Below, in pieces: positions 1-5,401 of a stretch of 8,805 bases of DNA. A program made the translations under genes and the position numbers. The stretch is from assembly GCA_902806395.1 (NCBI GenBank), contig CADCWH010000071.1, forward strand, positions 1 through 8,805, read 5' to 3'. This DNA comes from an uncultured Thermomicrobiales bacterium (GTDB lineage Bacteria > Chloroflexota > Chloroflexia > Thermomicrobiales > UBA6265). Every line of letters begins with the position of its first letter. The first letter of the stretch is position 1. Under the pieces are notes generated by a model that saw nothing but the letters and a program-made list of their open reading frames with translations, searched no databases and was not told the origin of the DNA.

Positions 1-4
1 CCGC

Positions 5-412
5 CTACCCGTGCGCGGCGGTCAACTCGAGCTGGATGTTGTCCGGGTCGCGGAATGCCAGGATGTAGAGGCCGAGGGCGTCCCCAAGGTCGGTGATCTC
101 CCCGCGTGGCACCCCCCGTTCGTCCAGCAACTGCGCCGCCCCGACCAACGCATCCCGACTGGCCACCTGGAAGCTGAGGTGATCGAGCCCGATCCGGGCC
201 TCGTCGAAGCGGTCCCCGGCGGGAGCCCGTCCCGGGTCAGGGCTCGGGCCGATGCCCAGGCCCACGACCCCGTTCGTGAGGAAGACGCCGGAGGGCAGGT
301 CCATCACCTGCTGGAAGCCAAGCACCTCCGTATAGAAGGCGCGGCTGCGCTCGACGTCGGAGACGGTGAGCCGGAGGTGGTGGACGGCACCGGTGGCGAT
401 GGGCGTCGACAT
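5..412 (-). CDS. VOC superfamily (glyoxalase/dioxygenase-like) protein
   Basis: A 135-residue protein of one VOC module made of two beta-alpha-beta-beta-beta repeats. The first repeat opens with V-H-H-L-R-L-T-V near residues 10-17 and continues through R-S-R-A-F-Y-T-E-V-L-G-F. The second opens with L-D-H-L-S-F-Q-V near residue 80 and ends in D-P-D-N-I-Q-L-E-L. The two His and the final Glu fit the H/H/E metal-binding pattern of the family. Members include glyoxalase I, extradiol dioxygenases and fosfomycin or bleomycin resistance proteins; the substrate cannot be told from sequence alone. The frame stays open upstream to 622, but I chose the ATG at 412 because an AGGAGGA Shine-Dalgarno sequence sits 8 bases before it and homology starts there. 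It ends in TAG. It is probably cytosolic and monocistronic, with its own promoter at 466-493. Confidence 0.93.
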   Translation of the reverse strand: MSTPIATGAVHHLRLTVSDVERSRAFYTEVLGFQQVMDLPSGVFLTNGVVGLGIGPSPDPGRAPAGDRFDEARIGLDHLSFQVASRDALVGAAQLLDERGVPRGEITDLGDALGLYILAFRDPDNIQLELTAAHG

Positions 413-465
413 GGCACGGGTCCTCCTGCGGATCGGGCGGGTCGGATCGAGGGTCCCATCCGTCC

Positions 466-493
466 ACCCTACACCGCCCACCGCGGATGTCAA
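466..493 (-). promoter_or_regulatory. Probable sigma-70-type promoter of the VOC gene
   Basis: Read on the minus strand there is a perfect TTGACA -35 box (488-493), a 16-base spacer and a TAGGGT -10 box (466-471) that keeps the key T, A and final T. It lies about 55 bases upstream of the ATG at 412. Position and -35 quality support it; the -10 box is only a partial match. Confidence 0.55.
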
Positions 494-564
494 CCGGTGA
501 CCGTCCAACGGGCCACGTGCCGGCGGGGTGGGGACGGGTGGGTAGGTCCTGGCCGCACGCCTGG

Positions 565-614
565 GGTCACATCCGTGAGCAGCGGTGCCCATCTGTGAGG
601 AAGCGTGGTCACAT
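565..614. repeat. Short direct and inverted repeats in the intergenic region upstream of the VOC gene
   Basis: GGTCACAT occurs at 565-572 and again at 607-614. Between them, ATCCGTGAGCAGCGGTG (571-587) and ATCTGTGAGGAAGCGTG (591-607) are imperfect direct repeats with a 20-base period (12 of 17 match). The same bases give TGTGA (594-598) facing TCACA (609-613) across 10 bases. This could be a regulator-binding region or chance similarity. The rest of 413-631 shows no gene apart from the promoter at 466-493. Confidence 0.3.
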
Positions 615-631
615 GCCCCCACGTTGGCCGC

Positions 632-1000
632 TCACTCTGACCCGAGTCGTGAGCGAGGCCTCCACCACGCGCCCCGGGCCAACCTGAGCAACGACCCGAA
701 AAGGACCAGTTCATCATCGGGCAAGGCGTCGAACGCGTCGGGAGCCAGACGGGACCGGCCGAACCGTGGTCGTCGCCGGACGTCGTCCTCAATCAGCCGG
801 TAGATCCAATCGGGCTGAAACCAGACTGTCTTGCCCTGCCGGCGGGCCTCGGCGATGTCCGGCTGCCGTTCGAGGACCCGATCCTGGCCCGCCTCTTGAC
901 ACCGAACCTGGAGGGGTTGGTCCGTCCAGATACCACCGTTCAGCGGCATTGCCCCGCGAATTGACCGGCTCGGGTGCGTCAGAGTCGACGGACGGTCCAC
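632..1000 (-). CDS. Unrecognised ORF, possibly a gene remnant
   Basis: This is an open frame of up to 122 codons that I do not recognise. From about residue 38 to 110 it reads like real protein: charged, with Q-P-D-W-I-Y-R-L-I-E-D-D-V, then R-F-G-R-S-R-L-A-P-D-A-F-D and P-D-D-E-L-V-L-F-G-S-L-L-R-L-A-R. Codons there mostly end in G or C, as in the neighbouring genes. The first 37 residues look non-coding. Neither the GTG at 1000 nor the ATG at 949 has a Shine-Dalgarno sequence. I infer the 3' part of a gene whose 5' end was lost, or a small poorly expressed gene. No transmembrane segment, signal peptide or cysteine cluster is visible. It points the same way as the VOC gene, about 220 bases upstream of it. 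Confidence 0.35.
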   Translation of the reverse strand: MDRPSTLTHPSRSIRGAMPLNGGIWTDQPLQVRCQEAGQDRVLERQPDIAEARRQGKTVWFQPDWIYRLIEDDVRRRPRFGRSRLAPDAFDALPDDELVLFGSLLRLARGAWWRPRSRLGSE

Positions 1001-1022
1001 GCTCGCGGGGTGGCCGTACAGA

Positions 1023-1051
1023 TTGACACCCCGGATGAGGGACCGTAGTGT
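1023..1051 (+). promoter_or_regulatory. Candidate sigma-70-type promoter without an obvious adjacent gene
   Basis: A perfect TTGACA (1023-1028) is followed after 17 bases by TAGTGT (1046-1051). The heptamer TGACACC recurs at 1024-1030 and 1054-1060, straddling the -10 box. The nearest secure gene is the MFS transporter 324 bases downstream, so this would give a long leader or serve the doubtful small ORF at 1127-1342. Confidence 0.4.
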
Positions 1052-1126
1052 GGTGACACCTCAGACACGATGAACCCCAACGCTTCCCCTGGTGGAAGGT
1101 GGTCGCCGCGTCGTTGGGCGGAGTGA

Positions 1127-1342
1127 ATGGCGAACCCAGCTGGGGCCGACACGTTCGGCGTGCCTGGGTCGATGCCTGACTCGCCCACGCTCGCATGGAG
1201 GCGACGCGATGACTGGGACGATTCGGGCGATCACGGCGGTCACAATTGGAGCGCACCCGGACCGGTGCGACGGCCGGACATCGTCTCCAGAAAGGCATCC
1301 GCTCGGACCCCTCGGACCGTCGATCCGTCGGTGATCGACTGA
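1127..1342 (+). CDS. Doubtful small ORF upstream of the MFS gene
   Basis: A 71-codon frame starts ATG and ends TGA 32 bases before the MFS start. The product would be polar, rich in Asp, Arg, Pro and Ser, with the stretch R-R-R-D-D-W-D-D-S-G-D-H-G-G-H in the middle, and I recognise no family. Only about 70 percent of its codons end in G or C by hand count, lower than expected for a gene here. The purine-rich GGCGGAG lies only about 3 bases from the ATG. It is listed because it lies between the promoter at 1023-1051 and the MFS gene. Otherwise the stretch 1001-1374 holds nothing I can support as a gene. Confidence 0.17.
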   Translation: MANPAGADTFGVPGSMPDSPTLAWRRRDDWDDSGDHGGHNWSAPGPVRRPDIVSRKASARTPRTVDPSVID

Positions 1343-1374
1343 CGCTGAGATGATCGCACCGTGGAAGGACCGCC

Positions 1375-2592
1375 ATGGATGCCCAGTCGCTCGCCGCATC
1401 GGTCGTCGTCCCGGCCCCTGTCGACCCGATACCCGCCAGCGACCGGCGGGTCCTCCCGGCGTTGTGCCTCTCGGCATTCGTGGCGACGGTCGTCTTCATC
1501 GCGCCGGCTCCGTTCTTCCCGCTCATGGCGGACGACCTGGACGTCAGCGTCCCCCTGCTCGGACAGGTGATCGCGGCGATGCTGCTGCTCAGTGCGGTCC
1601 TCGGCCTCGTGGTCGGACCCCTCGCCGATCGCTACGGTCATCGCCGCCTCATCGTCCTCGGCCTGCTCGCCGCGGCCGCCTGCCTGATGATCTTCGGGTT
1701 GGCACCGACGTTCCCGGTGCTGCTCGCCGGCAGTCTCGCGGGTGGCCTGGCCGACGCTGCCGTGCTTGGTCCGATCCTCGCCGTCGCGGGCACCCACTTC
1801 TCCGGTGTCGCGGCGCGTCAGGCCCTCGGTTGGACGACGGCCTGCATGGCGGGGTCCGCCATCATTGGGGTCCCGCTCATCGCCGCGGCCGGTGATGTCG
1901 TGGGGTGGAGAGCGGCCTTCGTCATCACGGGCCTCGCCGCCGCCGGGATCGCCGGGCTCGCCGCCGCGTGGTTACCCCATGACGCCCACCGGCCGGCCGA
2001 CCGCCTGCGAGCGAGGGCACTCCTCGCGGCGTACCGGCCCTTGCTGGGCCACGGCCCGATGCTCCGGCTCTACGGGTCCTCGATCTTGCGCGCATTCTGC
2101 TGGTTCGGGATGCTGACGTACTTCGGCGCCTTCCTCGGCGAGGAACTCGGGTTGAGTACCCGCGACATCGGGTTCACCTACATGCTGGGCGGAGCCGGTT
2201 ACTTCCTAGGGAGCCTGCTGGCCGGCGGACCCTTGAGCCGGGTGCCGGCCCGGGCCCTGTTGGCCGGCGGCAACGTCACCATGGCGCTGCTGATGGGGAT
2301 GTGCTTCTCGGGCCTGCTGGGAACGGCCGGGACGATCGCCGTGATGACGCTGGCCACCTTCACTGGTGCGCTCGGCTGGATCGGGCTCACCACGTTGCTG
2401 ACGGCGGAATCGCCTGCCGGGGCGGGGACGACGATGACCCTGAATGGCTCCCTGTTTAACTTCGGTGCGGCCGGGGGCGGGGCGGTCGGCGGGTTGTTGA
2501 TCGGTCTCGGTGGCTACGGGGCGCTCGCTCTCGGTCTGCCAATGTTCGGTCTCGCGTCGGCCCTGCTCGCGCGGCCCGCCCCCCGGGCCTGA
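1375..2592 (+). CDS. MFS transporter, drug:H+ antiporter (DHA1)-like, 12 TM
   Basis: A 405-residue integral membrane protein, the normal length for a 12-helix major facilitator. After a short cytosolic tail the first helix runs about residues 29-51. The loop between helices 2 and 3 carries the family motif A as G-P-L-A-D-R-Y-G-H-R-R (81-91). Further hydrophobic helices alternate with short loops, a longer central loop around residues 200-225 carries many Arg, and the C-terminal half is Gly- and Ala-rich. Family knowledge suggests proton-coupled efflux of small molecules or sugars at the cytoplasmic membrane; the substrate is unknown. GGAAGGA lies 5 bases before the ATG at 1375, so I prefer it to upstream starts. 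It ends in TGA. No partner gene is evident; the following permease fragment belongs to a different transporter class. Confidence 0.93.
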   Translation: MDAQSLAASVVVPAPVDPIPASDRRVLPALCLSAFVATVVFIAPAPFFPLMADDLDVSVPLLGQVIAAMLLLSAVLGLVVGPLADRYGHRRLIVLGLLAAAACLMIFGLAPTFPVLLAGSLAGGLADAAVLGPILAVAGTHFSGVAARQALGWTTACMAGSAIIGVPLIAAAGDVVGWRAAFVITGLAAAGIAGLAAAWLPHDAHRPADRLRARALLAAYRPLLGHGPMLRLYGSSILRAFCWFGMLTYFGAFLGEELGLSTRDIGFTYMLGGAGYFLGSLLAGGPLSRVPARALLAGGNVTMALLMGMCFSGLLGTAGTIAVMTLATFTGALGWIGLTTLLTAESPAGAGTTMTLNGSLFNFGAAGGGAVGGLLIGLGGYGALALGLPMFGLASALLARPAPRA

Positions 2593-2664
2593 CACGATCA
2601 GCAGGCCGGTCCCACCTGACCCTCTCACCCCCACACCGCCTACGACTGGGACGACCCTGACCCG

Positions 2665-3213
2665 GTGGAGGTGCCCGAGGATACGATTTTGGCCGGGTCG
2701 CTGGCGCTCTTCCTGATTGGGCTGATGGTGCCGTTCCAGTCCGTCATGGTGCCGCTCTACTATCTCTTGCGGGATCTCCACCTCCTGGGCACCTATGGGG
2801 GATTCATCATCCCCGCCATCGCGATCCAGTTACCGTTCGGGATCTTCCTCATGCGCGGCTTCTTCCGCGGCCTTCCCCCCGAGTTGGGCGACGCGGCACG
2901 GGTCGATGGCGCCAATGAGTGGGGCGTCTTCCGGCAGGTGATGCTGCCGCTGGCCCGGCCTGGCCTCGCGACGCTGGTGGTGTTCGAGTTCATCTTTTTT
3001 TGGAACGAGTTCGCCATGCCGCTCGTCTTCGTCCAGCGAGAGGCGCTGCGCCCCATTTCCCTCGGCACCCTCTCGTTCTTCGGCCGCTACACGGCGGACC
3101 GGGGTATGATCGCGGCGGGCGTGACCATCTCGATGCTGCCGGTGGTCGTCCTGTACCTGCTGCTGCAGCGGCGATTCATCGAGGGGATCACGGCTGGCGC
3201 GCTCAAGAGTTGA
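2665..3213 (+). pseudogene. N-terminally truncated ABC sugar permease (MalG/CUT1 type)
   Basis: This reads as the C-terminal two thirds of a MalG-type inner-membrane permease of a carbohydrate ABC importer. The EAA loop that contacts the ATPase is present as E-L-G-D-A-A-R-V-D-G-A (73-83), followed by L-P (94-95). It is preceded by M-V-P-F-Q and L-Y-Y-L-L and followed by F-F-W-N-E-F and the usual C-terminal end F-I-E-G-I-T-A-G-A-L. Family members are about 270-300 residues; only about 182 remain, so the first two helices and the periplasmic start (about 100 residues) are missing. The frame is open upstream only to 2620 and there is no Shine-Dalgarno sequence at the GTG at 2665. No solute-binding protein, MalF-type partner or ATPase is nearby. 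I infer a deletion remnant, though the surviving frame is intact, including a run of seven T at 2995-3001. Confidence 0.85.
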
Positions 3214-3301
3214 GCGTCGGCGATGGTGCCCGCCGCCCCGTTCGTGGCGATGTCCACGCGGCGTACCGGAGAGCGGAGCGGCCCGGCACGGTGGATCCCG
3301 C

Positions 3302-3385
3302 ATGAGGTGGTGGAGGCCCGATGAGGCCATCCAGGCGACGATCGACAGGATCGCGAGTGCCCGTTGGGCAGGAGGACAGGGGTAG
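3302..3385 (+). CDS. Possible 27-residue small ORF
   Basis: ATG to TAG, 27 codons, beginning M-R-W-W-R-P-D-E-A-I-Q and ending A-R-W-A-G-G-Q-G. It has an amphipathic middle and a weak GGTGGA purine tract 7 bases before the ATG. It lies in the 200-base gap between the permease fragment and the next gene. It might be a short peptide or the tail of a lost gene; I cannot assign a function. Confidence 0.15.
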   Translation: MRWWRPDEAIQATIDRIASARWAGGQG

Positions 3386-3415
3386 CGAGCGTGGGAGCCC
3401 AGGAAGGCGATACCG

Positions 3416-3883
3416 ATGAGGAATAGGAGGAGGCTTGCCCTGGGACTCGGCATCGCCTTGGGACTACTCGTCGTGCTCACGGCCCTGATCGGCGTCGGGG
3501 CGGTCACGATGGGGAACGACTTGGTCTGTAGCGAGACCGAGCAGCGAGCGATGTCGGAGTTCCCGCACTACGACGCCGCCGAACCCGAATGGGACTCCAA
3601 TGCCAAGATCACCGGCGGCTGCACGACCAGCTACACGGTCCAGGCGGAATCAGACGAGGTCCGGACGTACTATCAGGAGCGCCTCAGCCAGAGCGGGTGG
3701 ACGGTGCGGCTCGGGCCAGTCAATACGTTCCCCATTTACCTCGAAGCCGACCGTGATGACCTGGGGTACTACCTGATGTTCGAGGGCGCCGATTCGTTCG
3801 ATCCCTCGAACCAGGAACAGGAAGGGGACGTGTTGCGACCCGGTCAGACCCGGGTGTCGATCTCGGGCGGCCATCGCCGTTGA
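3416..3883 (+). CDS. Membrane-anchored extracytoplasmic protein of unknown function
   Basis: A 155-residue protein. A basic start M-R-N-R-R-R is followed by one hydrophobic helix (about residues 7-31), which is a signal anchor or signal peptide without a lipobox cysteine. The rest should lie outside the membrane. It contains two cysteines, C38 and C69, that could form a disulfide. It also has a segment E-V-R-T-Y-Y-Q-E-R-L followed by S-G-W-T-V (81-97), a pattern I associate with small secreted Chloroflexota proteins of unknown role. The C-terminal 30 residues are polar and probably flexible. AGGAAGG sits 8 bases before the ATG at 3416, which settles the start. It ends in TGA. No partner gene is obvious, so function is left open. 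Confidence 0.8.
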   Translation: MRNRRRLALGLGIALGLLVVLTALIGVGAVTMGNDLVCSETEQRAMSEFPHYDAAEPEWDSNAKITGGCTTSYTVQAESDEVRTYYQERLSQSGWTVRLGPVNTFPIYLEADRDDLGYYLMFEGADSFDPSNQEQEGDVLRPGQTRVSISGGHRR

Positions 3884-4225
3884 CCCCACTCATCGGCAGC
3901 TCACCCAGTGACACGTCACGCTGACGGTCAACGGCCACGGATGGGCCACCGAGCCGGCTGGGCCGCCTCCGGCTGGGACGACCGCGTCCCGGGGAGGCGC
4001 GGGAAGGCACGATCCTGGCGCGGCCGCTGGCCCTGGACCCCGGTCGATCAAGGTAGGGTGCGGGTGACGTGCCGAACACCCCCCAGACCGTGAGCCAAGG
4101 CGCAGCGCCCGCTCGCGTCTCCGGTCCCGACTGGACAAGCCGGCCAGCGCCGGGGAACCACGCGGACTCGACCCAAATGGGACCGACGGCTACGGGGCGC
4201 CAGGTCGGACGACCCCCAGTTGGTG
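3884..4225. other. Gene-free stretch between converging genes
   Basis: About 340 bases between the 3' ends of the membrane-anchored protein and the minus-strand selenoprotein gene. Frames here give only Arg/Pro/Gly-rich translations typical of G+C-rich non-coding DNA. I see GTGAC facing GTCAC (3908-3919) and AGCCGG facing CCGGCT around 3954-3976, but no hairpin followed by a T tract that I would call a terminator. Confidence 0.5.
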
Positions 4226-4969
4226 TTACTCATCGACCTGGACGCGGCCCGGGACGGCACCGCCGCTCTGCCACCGCTCCATCGCCCGGGCGAAGTCGGC
4301 GACGGCCTGGGGTCCGGCCACTTCCAGGCCCTGGTCGAACGCCGTCTGGTCGCTCCAGCGATAGCCGACGAGTTCGGCGTAGAACGGCTTCAGCCGCAGC
4401 CCCTCCCGGCGGCGGGCGCGGGCGTCGAGCACGTAGCGCATCGCGGTCTCGATGGTCGCGGCGTCGGTCCAATCCGCCCGGAAGAGGACCCGGCCACCCC
4501 GCCCGACCAAGTAGGTCATGTTCGGCAACAGGCCATAGGCCCGGTGCGCGGTCCCGGCCAGGTCATCGACCAGGACCGGTCGCTCGATCGCGAACATGTC
4601 CCGGAAGGCGCGAGCGTGGTCGAGTTTCTGCTCCAGGCTGCGATGGGCCGGGAAATGCTCGCCCGGGTGCGCCTCGCGGGTATAGAGGAAGACCGAGGCG
4701 ATGCCCCGTGGCGCATAGTCCCGCGCCAGCGGCTCGAGCGCTGGCAACGCCAGCGCGCAGTAAGGTCAGGTCAGCGAGCCAAACTCGATGAGCAGGTCGC
4801 TGTCCCGCCAATGATCGCTCAGGCGGACCGGCTGCCCCGTCGCCACGTCGGTCACCTGAGCATCCGGCGCGGCGGAGCCGACCGGCAAGGCCGTCCGGAA
4901 CGCCGCGAAGTCGTCGGTGCCTTCGAAGGTGGCGTAGTTGTACGCGTCCTGGTGTTGAGGATCAGTCAT
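4226..4969 (-). CDS. Deiodinase-like thioredoxin-fold selenoprotein (in-frame TGA = Sec68)
   Basis: A 247-residue redox protein read through one in-frame TGA. Before it come A-A-P-D-A-Q-V (33-39), R-L-S-D-H-W-R-D (49-56) and I-E-F-G-S-L-T (61-67). Then comes the TGA codon (residue 68), then P-Y-C (69-71). After it the frame continues for 179 codons to TAA, with deiodinase-family hallmarks: L-Y-T-R-E-A-H-P (95-102), H-R-S-L-E-Q-K-L (109-116), V-D-D-L-A-G-T-A-H-R-A-Y-G (134-146) and the L-P-N turn (148-150). Iodothyronine deiodinases carry F-G-S-x-T-U-P-P-F, so the TGA falls exactly on the catalytic selenocysteine. Bacterial relatives are cytosolic redoxins of unknown substrate; thyroid hormone is not implied. 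The ATG at 4969 is preceded by GGGGGA. Ordinary gene callers would report two ORFs (4766-5002 and 4226-4747). The alternative is a nonsense mutation in a Cys homologue, which I consider less likely. Confidence 0.85.
4738..4756 (-). promoter_or_regulatory. Candidate bacterial SECIS hairpin
   Basis: In the mRNA, GCGCUGGC (4756-4749) pairs perfectly with GCCAGCGC (4745-4738) around a three-base GUU loop. Nine bases separate the UGA from the stem and 17 separate it from the loop. Known bacterial SECIS elements lie inside the coding region just after UGA, with the loop about 16-37 bases away and a G at the start of the loop, where SelB binds. Position, stem and loop G-U all fit. No folding energy was computed. 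Confidence 0.7.
4766..4768 (-). other. Recoded UGA codon (selenocysteine 68)
   Basis: TCA on the plus strand is TGA in the gene. It lies between ACC (Thr67) and CCT (Pro69), at the residue that is Cys or Sec in all thioredoxin-fold deiodinase-like proteins. The final stop of the gene is TAA at 4226-4228. Most other genes in this window end in TGA, so TGA is a normal stop here and needs a local signal to be recoded. Confidence 0.8.
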
Positions 4970-4990
4970 TCGGTGCGTTCCCCCGATGCG

Positions 4991-5103
4991 CCGCCGGATC
5001 ACCGGCGGCCGCGTTCGCCCACCCGGCGTGCGACCCGGGAGCGGTGGCTCCCATCACCGTGATGAGCACATGCGACGCATGCTACCGGATCCGGACGTTC
5101 CGG
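4991..5103. repeat. Cluster of inverted repeats upstream of the selenoprotein gene
   Basis: Five perfect inverted repeats sit within 113 bases: CCGCCGG-ATCA-CCGGCGG (4991-5008), CATCAC-C-GTGATG (5052-5064), CATGCG-A-CGCATG (5069-5081), CCGGATCCGG (5085-5094) and CCGGA-CGT-TCCGG (5091-5103). The first would form a strong hairpin in the 5' leader just before the Shine-Dalgarno sequence of the minus-strand gene. The others may be operators. A TAGCAT on the minus strand (5084-5079) is a weak -10 candidate lying inside one of them. Confidence 0.5.
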
Positions 5104-5338
5104 CATAGGCGGGGCAGAGATGGTCACGGCATCGTCGGGAGGATGGGATTCCCGTGTCATCTCGCGATACCGTCCTAGTGGTCCAGGCTCCCGGAGACGA
5201 CCCACCTTGGACGTAGCGTGATGACCCTGCCGGCTGAACGCACGGGGAGGACGGCGCCGTGGTGACTCGCCACCCTCGCGACTCGACTCCGGTCACGCGC
5301 GGGCCCAGTGCCGCACCAGTCGGATGCCCAGCCGGCTT
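5104..5338. other. Gene-free remainder of the divergent intergenic region
   Basis: Together with the repeat cluster this forms a 432-base gap between two divergent genes (ATG at 4969 on the minus strand, GTG at 5402 on the plus strand). Translations here have no recognisable protein character and I see no RNA gene. It probably holds only regulatory sequence. Confidence 0.45.
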
Positions 5339-5347
5339 TGCTAGAAT
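5339..5347 (+). promoter_or_regulatory. Extended -10 promoter of the MDR oxidoreductase gene
   Basis: TG-C-TAGAAT is an extended -10 element (TGn plus a five-of-six match to TATAAT). I see no convincing -35 box, which extended -10 promoters do not need. It lies 54 bases before the GTG start at 5402. Confidence 0.55.
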
Positions 5348-5401
5348 GGGCACTCATCCCCAGGCGAACATTTCCCCAGCCGAGCCCCGCGGAGGACGCC
5401 C

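Noticed and set aside
594..613. CRP-type operator TGTGA…TCACA
   Set aside because: The half-sites are 10 bases apart, whereas CRP sites need 6.
4226..4747. A separate redoxin gene starting at the TTG at 4747
   Set aside because: It would lack the catalytic motif and a Shine-Dalgarno sequence. Joined to 4766-4969 it makes one complete family member.
4766..4768. TGA as a simple nonsense mutation
   Set aside because: Not excluded, but less likely: the TGA sits at the catalytic position, a SECIS-like hairpin follows, and 179 downstream codons show no other damage.
4220..5062. Long plus-strand frame (280 codons) antisense to the selenoprotein gene
   Set aside because: The minus-strand frame carries clear family motifs, while the plus-strand translation has no domain character. 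Long antisense frames are common in G+C-rich DNA.
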